This document shows, in pieces, positions 25,218 to 33,833 of a stretch of 64,000 bases of DNA. Position 1 is the first letter of the stretch, and every line of letters starts with the position of its first letter. Under the pieces are notes generated by a model. That model was not told the origin of the DNA and searched no databases. It worked only from the letters and a program-made list of their open reading frames with translations. The stretch is taken from the NCBI RefSeq assembly GCF_017357425.1, contig NZ_CP014572.1:1-64000 (forward strand), read 5' to 3'. The stretch is from Arthrobacter sp. D5-1. Its GTDB lineage: Bacteria; Actinomycetota; Actinomycetes; Actinomycetales; Micrococcaceae. Made by a program: the position numbers and the translations under genes.

Positions 25218-26846
25218 ATGATTCCGAACATCACCCGCGGTTCGCGCATGGGTGGCCTGATGGTTTACCTGGCATCGACCGACTCTGACAAGACCAAGAA
25301 CGCACACACTGAGCCGCACTTGGTGGCTGGTGATGCGGCCATCATGAGTTGGTACGACGACGGCGTGCTGGACAGGGATGACGCTCTGGCCATTGCCAAG
25401 CACCTCGAGCAACCACGCAAGCTGTTCGGTGTTTCCGTTCAGATCAAGGACATGCAGTGGGATGCGGCCAAGAAGGAACGCGTGCACGTTGGTTACAAGG
25501 ACGCCAGCGTGTGGCACTGCTCGCTGAGTCTTCGCGCTGAAGAGGGCGCACTGACGGACCAGCAATGGGGTGACATCGCGAACGATTTCATGGATTCCAT
25601 GGGCTTCACTGCAGCTAGTGGCAAGCCACAGTGCCGCTGGGCAGCGATCAACCACGGCACGAGCGAGAACGGCAACCACCACATCCACTTGGCAGTGTCC
25701 CTGATCCGCGAGGACGGCACCAAGGCCTCTACTCACGGGGACTACAAAAGGGCACAAAATACGTGCCGGGAACTGGAAGTTAAGTACGGGCTAGAACAGC
25801 TTTCCACCGTGCACGCCACTCGTGGTTACGACCGCGCTGAGAAGGCCACCGCTGCACGGGACGAACGGGAAATGCACCGCTCGGCACTGGCGCGTAAGGT
25901 GCGGGCCAGTGCCAGTGCATCAGCAACGGAGGGAGAGTTCGTTCGCCGCGCCCGTGACACGGGAATGTTGCTGCGACCGCGGTACGCGAAGAACACCACC
26001 GACGTCATTGTCGGGTACTCCGTGGCCGAGCGACCTAAGGCCGGAGAGCGTCCGATTTGGTTCGGCGGTGGAACCCTTGCCTCGGACTTGAAGCTTGGTG
26101 CTCTGCGTGAGGCATGGATGGATTCTCCGAAGCTTGCTACGGAAGCTGCGGCGGAATGGAACGCGGCAGCTCGCAACAAGCGAACGGTCTCCAAGACCGG
26201 TCCTGAGAAGGCTATGCCGTCTCCGCAGGTGTGGGTGGAGTACACCCGCAACGCGACAGCTCTGGCAGAACAGCTGCGTGCCATTCCGTTGGACGATCAC
26301 GCCACCTGGGCGAAGGCAGCCCGGGACGTTTCGGGAGCCTTCGCGGCTTGGTCGCACCGTCTCGAAACCACACCTGGACCGCTGGCCGAAACCGCTGCGG
26401 AGTTGTCCCGCACCGCGCAACTGCGTGCACCTCGCCAGCACGGCAAACCTGTCGCGCTGCCGTCCATCGCCGGCACCGCCATGTTGTTCCTGGCAGCATC
26501 GAGCAAGAACAAGACAGCGGCTCAGGCTGCGCTGATGGTGCAACTGGCGAATATGGCTGCGGCGATCTACGACATGCATCTGCAGTCCGGTCGGACACGG
26601 GAAGCTGAGAGAATTCGGGCCGTCGTTGCAACCCAACTCAAGCCCTTTGCAGCGACCATGCCCCGGCCCGTCAACGTAGGTGCGACCGAGCAAGCAGTAA
26701 GGCGTGAACCTGTCCGGAACCCTGTGGAGCTCGGCCTACGCGGTATGGCACCTATCCGTCCCGGCTCGGTTGTTCCAGGAACAGCAACACCGGCCAAGAC
26801 ACCCACGCGTACCGGACGCGAATCCGGGCCTGTACTCGACCGATAA
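25218..26846 (+). CDS. Relaxase / mobilization nuclease
   Basis: This nicks oriT, attaches to the 5' end and pilots the strand into a recipient. It is a 542-residue protein whose first 220 residues form the relaxase domain. A candidate catalytic tyrosine is Y17 in GGLMVYLAS, H100 is in SVWHCSLSL, and the metal-binding motif HHIHLAV is at 154-160. The rest is alanine-rich and helical, ending in a proline/threonine-rich tail. It belongs to the relaxases paired with MobC in actinobacterial plasmids. No type IV secretion genes are seen, so the plasmid is mobilizable rather than self-transmissible on this evidence. Confidence 0.86.
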   Translation: MIPNITRGSRMGGLMVYLASTDSDKTKNAHTEPHLVAGDAAIMSWYDDGVLDRDDALAIAKHLEQPRKLFGVSVQIKDMQWDAAKKERVHVGYKDASVWHCSLSLRAEEGALTDQQWGDIANDFMDSMGFTAASGKPQCRWAAINHGTSENGNHHIHLAVSLIREDGTKASTHGDYKRAQNTCRELEVKYGLEQLSTVHATRGYDRAEKATAARDEREMHRSALARKVRASASASATEGEFVRRARDTGMLLRPRYAKNTTDVIVGYSVAERPKAGERPIWFGGGTLASDLKLGALREAWMDSPKLATEAAAEWNAAARNKRTVSKTGPEKAMPSPQVWVEYTRNATALAEQLRAIPLDDHATWAKAARDVSGAFAAWSHRLETTPGPLAETAAELSRTAQLRAPRQHGKPVALPSIAGTAMLFLAASSKNKTAAQAALMVQLANMAAAIYDMHLQSGRTREAERIRAVVATQLKPFAATMPRPVNVGATEQAVRREPVRNPVELGLRGMAPIRPGSVVPGTATPAKTPTRTGRESGPVLDR

Positions 26847-26876
26847 GAATCACACCACTAGTGCAAGGGGAACACC

Positions 26877-28502
26877 ATGAGTGAATCAGACGGAATGGAC
26901 GATGTAGTAGACGGCGGACTGCGGCAATCACTGATGGTCGCCTCCCGCATTGCAGAGACTCTGGCTCGCAAACGACAGGAAGCCCAGCGGCAGCAGGAAC
27001 ACCTTGACTCACAGGCAGCTCACGAAGCCCAGGCGCGCCTTGCCGCCGAGCGTAGCGCCGCGCACGCAGCACTCGCACCGGTCGAAAAAGATCAATGGTG
27101 GGACAAGGCGCAGCCATCGGACATCGCCACCGCCCACACCGTCGCAGAAGCGTGGAAGGATCACGACCCCACTGCTCTGGCAGCGTCCGAAAGGATCCGC
27201 CAGGAAGTCTTTGCGCGGTACGGCATCGACACACGAGACGTCGGCACGGACACCGCGTATCTTGAGTCGGGCATTCACACCGTCGCCACCGAAAGGGCGC
27301 GCTTAGCAGCACCTGGAACAGCTGCGGCAGCGCAGGGCCAAGACGACCATAAGAGCCAACTCCAAAGCGCCATTGAATGGGCCGCAGAAGAAGACCCAAG
27401 GTTCTACGCCGAGTGGAGAAACCGCCAGGGATTCACGGACACCGTAGAGGACCAACGCTCCGTCGAAAGGGAACTCATTCAATACTGGCAAACCGCCACA
27501 GCACCGGCCGTTGGCCAAAGCCCCGAGGGTGTTGACCAAACACAAAACAAGGCCAATCACCAGACCGATCTAGACCGGGCTACGGAATGGGCAAAAGAAC
27601 ACGACCCGAAGTTTTACGACGACTGGAAACTTCGCCACGACTTTGCCGACACGGTAGCCGATGAGCGCAGCGACGAGAACAGGCTCATCCGGCATTGGCA
27701 GGCAGCTACAGGTGCTCAGCTGGCATCACAGTCAGCCGCGGTGGAACACGAAAAGGCCATGCAGCTCCTGGCCGCTGCCCGCGCCGAAGAACTCCGCTCC
27801 CAAGCGGCGACGCTCGCACCCCAGCTGGAACGCCACCAGGTGCCCGTGGAGTACCTGGCCAACCCCGAACTGACAAAAGCACTCCAGCTGGCACACAACG
27901 CGAAGACACCCAAAGCATTGGAGGTAGCCGACGCGGCCGTGAAGGAGCGCCTGTATCTGATCGGCAAGGACGGCATCAACGGACCCGACATTGACCAGCT
28001 GCGGAAAGAAACGACAGCGAACGTCAACGGTGCAGGCGAGGAACACTTCAAAGACCCGGCGTTCGTGGACGCAGCCAAGAACCTGCACGAAGCCAAGCTG
28101 TTGGCTGAGGGCGGCTTCAAAGGCGACAAATGGTCAACGCAGGAGCAGAGGTACGAGCGCGCCGAGAAGGAACTCTTCGCACGTATGGAGGGCGTCGGCC
28201 GCGAGATCGAAAACCGGGTCACCGGCAACGACAGCAGCCGGCTCAAAGACCAAGGAGTGAAAGCAGAAACGACTTCCGCCAACGACTACGGTTCAGCGGA
28301 ACGGCAAAACGCATTCGCCACTTCACTGAAGGACAGCGGAGCCAACGAATCACAGGTGCGAGGCAGGGCAGCTGCTGAACGCAGCGAGGCCACACACCCC
28401 CGCGGAGCACTGACCATGGGCAAAGGGGCTGCCAAGGCCAGGAAGTCCCCCACGGGGGCCTCGAAGGGTGCCGAACGGTTCAAGAGCGGCCCGTCCAAGT
28501 AG
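26877..28502 (+). CDS. Mobilization-linked helical protein with internal duplication
   Basis: This long charged protein of 541 residues follows the relaxase by 30 bases. The start is coiled-coil-like (RIAETLARKRQEAQRQQEHL). Two copies of a roughly 50-residue module follow: WAAEEDPRFYAEWRNRQGF with RELIQYWQTATA, then WAKEHDPKFYDDWKLRHDF with RLIRHWQAATG. The C-terminal end MGKGAAKARKSPTGASKG is basic. There are no membrane segments. Position suggests a relaxosome accessory or plasmid-specific partner; its function is not known to me. The last 30 codons and the terminator are duplicated at 31938. Confidence 0.75.
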   Translation: MSESDGMDDVVDGGLRQSLMVASRIAETLARKRQEAQRQQEHLDSQAAHEAQARLAAERSAAHAALAPVEKDQWWDKAQPSDIATAHTVAEAWKDHDPTALAASERIRQEVFARYGIDTRDVGTDTAYLESGIHTVATERARLAAPGTAAAAQGQDDHKSQLQSAIEWAAEEDPRFYAEWRNRQGFTDTVEDQRSVERELIQYWQTATAPAVGQSPEGVDQTQNKANHQTDLDRATEWAKEHDPKFYDDWKLRHDFADTVADERSDENRLIRHWQAATGAQLASQSAAVEHEKAMQLLAAARAEELRSQAATLAPQLERHQVPVEYLANPELTKALQLAHNAKTPKALEVADAAVKERLYLIGKDGINGPDIDQLRKETTANVNGAGEEHFKDPAFVDAAKNLHEAKLLAEGGFKGDKWSTQEQRYERAEKELFARMEGVGREIENRVTGNDSSRLKDQGVKAETTSANDYGSAERQNAFATSLKDSGANESQVRGRAAAERSEATHPRGALTMGKGAAKARKSPTGASKGAERFKSGPSK

Positions 28503-28549
28503 TCCATTTCCAACGAATGACAGGGCCACCGAGATTACTCGGTGGCCCT
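28405..28549 (+). repeat. Direct repeat, left copy (3' end of mobilization gene)
   Basis: About 145 bases covering the last codons, the stop and the terminator of the gene above are repeated at 31938-32080 with roughly 80 percent identity. The left copy is the functional gene end. Confidence 0.75.
28522..28549 (+). terminator. Terminator of the mobilization operon
   Basis: Perfect 12-bp stem AGGGCCACCGAG with a 4-base loop, followed by a T-rich CTCATTTCTT. It lies 20 bases after the stop at 28502. Confidence 0.82.
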
Positions 28550-28602
28550 CTCATTTCTTGCCTTTGTTTCCCTCCGGATAAGGAAAACCAGCGAATATAT
28601 GA

Positions 28603-29178
28603 CTAGTCGCCCCAAAGCTCATTGATAGTCGCGTCGTTGTCGGCTTCTGTGGCCTTTGTGAGTACCTGTTCGGCCTTGGCCACTGCCAGCAATGCTCCGC
28701 CTAAAGCTCTTGCCTCGGCGGTCACCTCTTCTTCTGAATACAAGGATCCCAGTGACGGACCCGCGGTGCTCCCGGCGATGGTAAATCCTGCCGCCTTCAA
28801 GATGGTTACGAACTCTGGTAGTACACTGCGGCGAAGGTAGCTCCGCATTGCCGCATTTACCTCATGAGCATTAGGGACGGTGTAGATATTGCTTGGCACC
28901 TCCCACTTGACTCGAGAAGCGGCTCCGGCCACATCCTCAGTCGCCCGCAGTGCGGCTTCTTCGATGTTCGCGCGAAGGTCCTTTACTTTCTCGGCACCCA
29001 GCCCTTTGGTGACGTCAGCCTGCTGCTTAGCGAGCTTCCGTGCGAGCTCATTTGCGTGGCTCGGAATCTGCGCAGCGACCACTGCCAGGAACTCTCGTTC
29101 TAGGGTTTCTAGTTCCTGCCCAGCCGCGGCCAGGCTTTCTTTGGCCTGTTTTAGTTTCAATGCTGTCTCTTCACTCAT
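28603..29178 (-). CDS. Coiled-coil protein partner of the GmrSD-like gene
   Basis: This 191-residue cytoplasmic protein is strongly helical and charged. MSEETALKLKQAKESLAAAG and ELETLEREFLAVVAAQI suggest a coiled coil, and AAGFTIAGSTAGPSLGSLYS lies in a more compact C-terminal part. No catalytic motif is visible. It is 76 bases downstream of the DUF262/DUF1524 gene on the same strand, inside a segment bounded by direct repeats. It could be a regulator or partner of that enzyme. The family is unknown to me. Confidence 0.6.
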   Translation of the reverse strand: MSEETALKLKQAKESLAAAGQELETLEREFLAVVAAQIPSHANELARKLAKQQADVTKGLGAEKVKDLRANIEEAALRATEDVAGAASRVKWEVPSNIYTVPNAHEVNAAMRSYLRRSVLPEFVTILKAAGFTIAGSTAGPSLGSLYSEEEVTAEARALGGALLAVAKAEQVLTKATEADNDATINELWGD

Positions 29179-29254
29179 GCTGACAAGATTAACGGAGCTG
29201 GCAGACAGGGCGGATCATTGGTTTAGCTGCGTCGGCCAGGGGGTGGAGATACGC

Positions 29255-31354
29255 CTACTCTTCACCCATCTGGAACTCGAAAGCTTGGCGAACTAAGCCA
29301 ATGATGTAGACGAGATCGGTGTCCTCGTCCAGACTGACCTCGGTTGGGCCATTGCCCCAGTGCCCCTTGCTGCTGACGTCCCAGGCAAGACCCCGCTCGT
29401 CGCGGAGCGCCTCGATTGGGACGTTGAGGCTCAATCTCAGTCGAGCCTTCTGAGGAATGACGTCGACGAAGTTGGTCTCAGCCTTGAAAGCGACGTAGAG
29501 CTTGAGGAATTGCTGAGTGATGCCTGGATCCAGGGCCAGAACCTCCGCACTAAACTTCTCGAACAGGGCTCGCCGCGGCTGCCGAAGCAGATGTGGATGG
29601 TCTTCGATGGAGAAGTCCGACTCTGCCCGCCTTCCCTCGAACTCCCTGATCGTTTGGGCTGGCAGCTGCGGCAGGGACCAAATCTTGAGCGCATCGTCTG
29701 CCAGCCGCACGGCGCGGTTCCGGATCTCGTCGGCGTTCCATGATTCGAGTTGCCCAAGCCCCCTGTTGAGCCGGAGCGGGCTGTCTTTGAAGCCTCCCTC
29801 CATGTCGCGCTTCTTTGGGAACGCGTGGTCGGAGTACTCCGAGTTATAGCCCGTGAGCGTCAGATTCCCGAGGGTGTGAAGGTACTTTTGTTGCACGTCT
29901 TGCCAGGCATCTCCAAGAGCTGCTTGCCATTCGGCCGAGAGGTTCTCGTTCTGCGGCATGATGTGCTCGATCGTGTAATCCTCGATCGTCACGTACTCCT
30001 TGCGGCCGTAGTTTTCGAGCATGCGAAGGAAGTAAGAGCGCCGGCGGAAGTTGTACAGGTCACTGGACGTAAGACCGGAAATGAACTCGGCATCTGTCGG
30101 GAATTTGCGGTAGCTCTTGAGACCCAGAAAGTGTGCCTTGACGCTCTCGAGATATCGATCCTTGCGAACCGCTGAGCTGAAGCCGGCGAATGTCTTGTTG
30201 AGCGAGTTGGTCGGGATGCGGCAGACCGCGCGGCGGAAGATGTATGAGGTGACCAAATCAACGACCTGGAGCACGCCGTCCCGAGTAAGAGTACCGAGCT
30301 CGTAGTCCGTGTAGACATCGAGCAGGAACGGAAAGACGACGTCGGCCTTGATCTGGTCCAGGTCTTTGAAGGCGCGCCTCAACGCCGGGTCCGTCTCCTT
30401 GCCCAACACCATCGCGCAGTATCGCCGGGCGTACTGACGCAACTCGACGACGAGAGACTCGACTGTCTCGTCCGCTTGGGTGAAGGCCGACGCATGATCT
30501 TTAAAGGCGTCATAGATATCGTCCAGGCGAGGTATCTCTCCGGTCTTAACGGTCAGATAGTGACGGACAAACTCGTCGAACTGGCTCTCCTCCGCACCAC
30601 TGAACTCCAGCTCCATCGGCCGCCAGTAGGCCGAGTAGATCTTCTCCTGCTGTTTGGGTGGGAGGTCCATGAGGACGTAGTTACGGATCAGGTCGGCCTG
30701 AGATAGCTTCTTGCCGGTCGAATTCATGGCCTCAAAGACAAGTTGGGGGTTGTCCACCCCACGCTCGAGCTTCACATCAACGACGACAAGCTTGTCGAGG
30801 CCCCGGCAGACAACGGACAAATCGAGCCTCGGGTCATCAAGCTTCCGCCGGAAGTATGCATAGTTATCGATCACGCGAGTGGCCATGTCGCTGGCCGGCT
30901 CCGCTCCCTGAAGGATCGCGATCAATGCCTGTCTGTCGTTTTGGGACAATATTAGCTTGAACTGGCGCTCACCTTCTTCGTCATTATTGAGCAGATAGCG
31001 ATTCCGGATTTTCCGCGGAGAGAAACCTTCCCAGGGCTCGCGCTGATCCTCTGGCAGTGTCTCCAGCCGGGCAGCAAGTGCTGCTAGCACCAGGGTTACA
31101 GTTGTCACCCGCTGCTGGCCGTCAATAATCAGATCCGGCTCAGTAGACGTGTTAGTGGCTTGATCCCTGGCAACGTAAACGATCGACCCCGTGAAATGCG
31201 CACCAAGTGCCGAGTTCGACCCTGCCCGCATCATGTCGGCCCAAAGCTGGGCGCACTCCGCTTCCTGCCACGAGTAAAGCCGCTGGTAGATCGGCACAAT
31301 GAACTGGCTGCTCGCCTTCAGCAGCGTAAGCAGATGCGAGTCTACGGCCTTCAC
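29255..31354 (-). CDS. GmrSD-like protein, DUF262 plus DUF1524 (HNH-like) domains
   Basis: The 699-residue protein has the two-domain layout of the GmrSD family of modification-dependent (type IV) restriction enzymes and related defence nucleases. The DUF262 (ParB-like, NTP-using) domain shows IYQRLYSW at 22-29 and DGQQRVTT at 78-85. The DUF1524 HNH-type nuclease shows HIMPQ at 464-468 and HTLGNLTLTGYN at 493-504, with later KKRD. A C-terminal domain of about 150 residues follows. The GTG at 31354 has AAGGAG upstream; longer in-frame starts lack one. It is likely anti-phage, by family and context. Confidence 0.88.
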   Translation of the reverse strand: MKAVDSHLLTLLKASSQFIVPIYQRLYSWQEAECAQLWADMMRAGSNSALGAHFTGSIVYVARDQATNTSTEPDLIIDGQQRVTTVTLVLAALAARLETLPEDQREPWEGFSPRKIRNRYLLNNDEEGERQFKLILSQNDRQALIAILQGAEPASDMATRVIDNYAYFRRKLDDPRLDLSVVCRGLDKLVVVDVKLERGVDNPQLVFEAMNSTGKKLSQADLIRNYVLMDLPPKQQEKIYSAYWRPMELEFSGAEESQFDEFVRHYLTVKTGEIPRLDDIYDAFKDHASAFTQADETVESLVVELRQYARRYCAMVLGKETDPALRRAFKDLDQIKADVVFPFLLDVYTDYELGTLTRDGVLQVVDLVTSYIFRRAVCRIPTNSLNKTFAGFSSAVRKDRYLESVKAHFLGLKSYRKFPTDAEFISGLTSSDLYNFRRRSYFLRMLENYGRKEYVTIEDYTIEHIMPQNENLSAEWQAALGDAWQDVQQKYLHTLGNLTLTGYNSEYSDHAFPKKRDMEGGFKDSPLRLNRGLGQLESWNADEIRNRAVRLADDALKIWSLPQLPAQTIREFEGRRAESDFSIEDHPHLLRQPRRALFEKFSAEVLALDPGITQQFLKLYVAFKAETNFVDVIPQKARLRLSLNVPIEALRDERGLAWDVSSKGHWGNGPTEVSLDEDTDLVYIIGLVRQAFEFQMGEE

Positions 31355-31461
31355 AGGTCTCCTTCGTATTGTGTTGGTCACCACCTTATCGGCGAGGCGA
31401 TTGCGTCGATGAGTAAGGGGGCAAAACACATACCCCGTTCTCTTGGACTGAAGCTAACGTT

Positions 31462-31722
31462 GTGGACATGGACGGGCCACTTTCACTAGCTTGCAAGGCA
31501 TTGACCGTAGTTCATGCACGATGGGCGGCGCGCCCAGGGAAGCTTCGGAAGACCGTGAGAGGCATCGGGCACGTTGTTTGGGACCAAGACGGCAAGGGTT
31601 GCCGAATCTACATCCCCGCTCGGATGGATGCAGAAAACGCTCCCGGCGTTGTTGATTCGCTAAGCGAATACGTAGGGGAGCCTCTCACTTACACCTCCGC
31701 TGAGACACTCGCTGTAATCTGA
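31462..31722 (+). CDS. Small hypothetical protein
   Basis: This is a possible 86-residue protein, divergent from the GmrSD-like gene. It opens MDMDGPLSLACKALTVVHAR and has KTVRGIGHVVWDQDGKGCRI in the middle and SLSEYVGEPLTYTSAETLAV at the end. There is no clear ribosome binding site. Codon use is like the neighbours. I do not recognise it. It may be a small regulator or an inhibitor of the adjacent system, but that is guesswork. Confidence 0.42.
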   Translation: MDMDGPLSLACKALTVVHARWAARPGKLRKTVRGIGHVVWDQDGKGCRIYIPARMDAENAPGVVDSLSEYVGEPLTYTSAETLAVI

Positions 31723-31928
31723 CCAGGCCCGAAACGCTCGACCGTGTTCCTGCCGGTTTCGTTGCCTTGGAATTGAGCAAATGGAACACCGGCATCGGCT
31801 GGTACGAGACCGGGCGCATCCTGACCGCAGATGAGGTCGAAAATGCATGGCAGAGGATCCTTGATCAGCTCGGAACTGACAAAGCGCGCTGGCACACCTA
31901 CAGCCCCGAACTTCCCGGATTCGGATAG
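31723..31928 (+). pseudogene. Gene-end remnant without a start
   Basis: An open frame reads PAGFVALELSKWNTGIGWYE, then RILTADEVENAWQRILDQLG, and stops at 31926-31928 after SPELPGFG. It has protein-like composition but no start codon with a ribosome site. It is probably the 3' part of a lost plasmid gene. The right copy of the direct repeat begins ten bases later. Confidence 0.4.
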
Positions 31929-31937
31929 GGCCATACG

Positions 31938-32080
31938 GAGCCCTGACCATGGGCAAAGGGCCGCCAAGGCAAGAAAGACCCCCATAGGGGCCTCGAAGGG
32001 TGCCGAGCGGTTCAAGAGCGGGCCGTCCAAGTAGTCCGTTTCCAGCACAGCTAGGGCCACCGAGTAGTCTCGGCGGCCCT
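31938..32080 (+). repeat. Direct repeat, right copy
   Basis: This is a degenerate copy of 28405-28549: the same codons for AKARK-P-GASKGAERFKSG, a stop, then a terminator. One base is missing near 31961, so it is not read in the original frame from its ATG. With the left copy it brackets 28550-31937. Confidence 0.75.
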
Positions 32081-32090
32081 AGCTGTGCTG
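32043..32090. terminator. Strong hairpin terminator
   Basis: A 22-bp stem, CAGCACAGCTAGGGCC continuing to CCGAG, with one mismatch and a TAGT loop. It ends 21 bases from the stop of the minus-strand gene at 32111, so it can serve both directions. Confidence 0.8.
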
Positions 32091-32110
32091 CGCCCAACGT
32101 GGCTGGCTGC

Positions 32111-32575
32111 TCAGTACTTCCAGCACCAGCCCCCGCCCCATATGGTCAGCGTCATGGCGGCACGCTTTCGGGGCTGCGAAAGGTATGCCTGGGCCGCACA
32201 GACAGTGACAATGGAAAGGCAGGCGCCGAAGGCTACTGCCGACGCCGATGCGGCAAGACCGCCGGCAAACACTCCTACTGCCGCCGGCCAGCAGTAAACT
32301 GAGCCTCCCCAAGGGGATTTCGCCACTCTGGCCGTTTCGACTTCATCCAACAGGATATCTATCTGGCCGAACCGGGCACCTGGGCGGTAGCTCAGGGTGG
32401 GCACTGACATAGGAGCGCCAGCCAAGGCCTCTGGCCGACTCTCGGTAGTCTGCAAATCCGCTGATGCGGTGATCCCGGAATGAACCGCAGCACTGGCTGG
32501 GACCTCGGCGCCTGAGACGAGTAAGAGGAGCACCAGCAGGCCAGTCATGAGCCCGGACAGTTTTGATTTAAGCAT
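32111..32575 (-). CDS. Secreted small protein, bacteriocin-like features
   Basis: This is an exported protein of 154 residues. The signal peptide is clear: MLKSKLSGLMTGLLVLLLLV then SGAEVPASA with an Ala-x-Ala cut site. A polar pro-like segment follows up to about residue 85. The C-terminal part has cysteines in VYCWPAAVGVFAGGL, FGACLSIVTVCAAQAY and a terminal GGGWCWKY, in a strongly hydrophobic glycine/alanine-rich setting. This arrangement recalls unmodified bacteriocins or small membrane-active peptides, but I cannot match a family. GGGAGG lies seven bases before the ATG. No export or immunity gene is obvious beside it. Confidence 0.6.
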   Translation of the reverse strand: MLKSKLSGLMTGLLVLLLLVSGAEVPASAAVHSGITASADLQTTESRPEALAGAPMSVPTLSYRPGARFGQIDILLDEVETARVAKSPWGGSVYCWPAAVGVFAGGLAASASAVAFGACLSIVTVCAAQAYLSQPRKRAAMTLTIWGGGWCWKY

Positions 32576-32726
32576 CTTCTGCCTCCCTAATCAGTTGGCT
32601 GTCTCCGGCTCTCATGCCGGGTGATCATGCCAACAGAAGTAGCGTGGCCGGCCAGCGTCTCACTGTGGTCGCTACAATGTCTCAACAGTGTCTAATTTGA
32701 GGCGCGTCTGATTAGAGGAGCTAAAC

Positions 32727-33617
32727 GTGGAGCTCAATCGACGCTTGGTTGAACTGCTCCTCTCGCGGGCCTCATATCGAATGCGCTGGAAACGGAAGGC
32801 AGGCACCCGTCTCTTTGACGAGTCCACGCTCAATCAGCAGGCCGTCTGTGCGGTGCTTGCAGACTACGGATACACCCAAGGTCTGGAACTTGACCCTCGG
32901 CAAATGAAGGACACCGTGAGTAGGGCTGTGGGGAGCCGGCCGGGGAAGATTTCCGGCAGCACCCTTCGAAAGTTCATTGAGGCTTTCGAGATGTCGACTG
33001 AGGATGCTCAATACCTGTGGGATGCAACAGATGCACGATCTGGTGAAGTAACAGTCATGGGCACGAAATTGGTGAAGGTTCAACCTCCGAAAAACTACCG
33101 GACCATAACAGCCCAAGAGATTCACCACATCGGACCCGACGGCAAGCCCAGGGAACATCGGACAAATTTGATTCTTGAAGCAACCAACTTGCTCGAGTTC
33201 TACCCCGTGATAACAAGTGCCGATGCTGTTTCTATCGAGCCGCTTCGAGGAGGCCCAGTGGCTGGGAAGCCGTACAGGATCGGTAACGAATTTACTGCTG
33301 TCAACATCCGGTTTAGTGAACCTGTTCGGCCACGGCACGTAGTCTCTTTGGAATACAAAACGCGCTTCATCTATACAGAAGAATCGCCGACACAGTTTCG
33401 GCGGCACGTAGTAGCTGTAGACACCCTGGAGATCTGCGTCGACTTTGACCCGGAGTGTCTACCTACTCGCATCTGGTGGAGCCAGTGGCCTGGCTTGGAT
33501 GAGCCAGCGGCCTCTGAGGAGTTGGTCCCGCTTCGTCCAGATAACTCTGTGACCAAAGTGGTGCAGAACCTGAAGAACGCAGTGGTTGGCTTCAGATGGT
33601 CCTTTGAATCCAAGTAA
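32727..33617 (+). CDS. Unrecognised regulator-like protein
   Basis: This is a soluble 296-residue protein. The first 110 residues look like a DNA-binding or adaptor module (LVELLLSRASYRMRWKRKAG, PGKISGSTLRKFIEAFEMST). The C-terminal 170 residues are beta-rich (NYRTITAQEIHHIGPDGKPR, HVVSLEYKTRFIYTEESPTQ, TLEICVDFDPECLP). The GTG start follows AGAGGAG. It is divergent from the secreted-protein gene and convergent with the ATPase gene of the ABC-3C-like operon, 216 bases away. I do not know the family. It may sense a signal in the defence island. Confidence 0.65.
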   Translation: MELNRRLVELLLSRASYRMRWKRKAGTRLFDESTLNQQAVCAVLADYGYTQGLELDPRQMKDTVSRAVGSRPGKISGSTLRKFIEAFEMSTEDAQYLWDATDARSGEVTVMGTKLVKVQPPKNYRTITAQEIHHIGPDGKPREHRTNLILEATNLLEFYPVITSADAVSIEPLRGGPVAGKPYRIGNEFTAVNIRFSEPVRPRHVVSLEYKTRFIYTEESPTQFRRHVVAVDTLEICVDFDPECLPTRIWWSQWPGLDEPAASEELVPLRPDNSVTKVVQNLKNAVVGFRWSFESK

Positions 33618-33833
33618 GCCGACTGCCAGAAGGACCCGCAGCGGGGCAAGTGTGTCGAAGCCGAAAGAAGCAAAGACAGGCTAGGCAGGTAGCGCCGCTG
33701 GGGCAGGGGAGAAGCCTGGGAAGCTTCGCAGGCGTTACTCTCTACCTTGATCACAGCAGGTTCTATTACTAGCTCGAGAAGTGCGGCAGAAGGCATCGAG
33801 CAGGAAGTGGGAATCGCTAGTCTAGGGCTCTTG

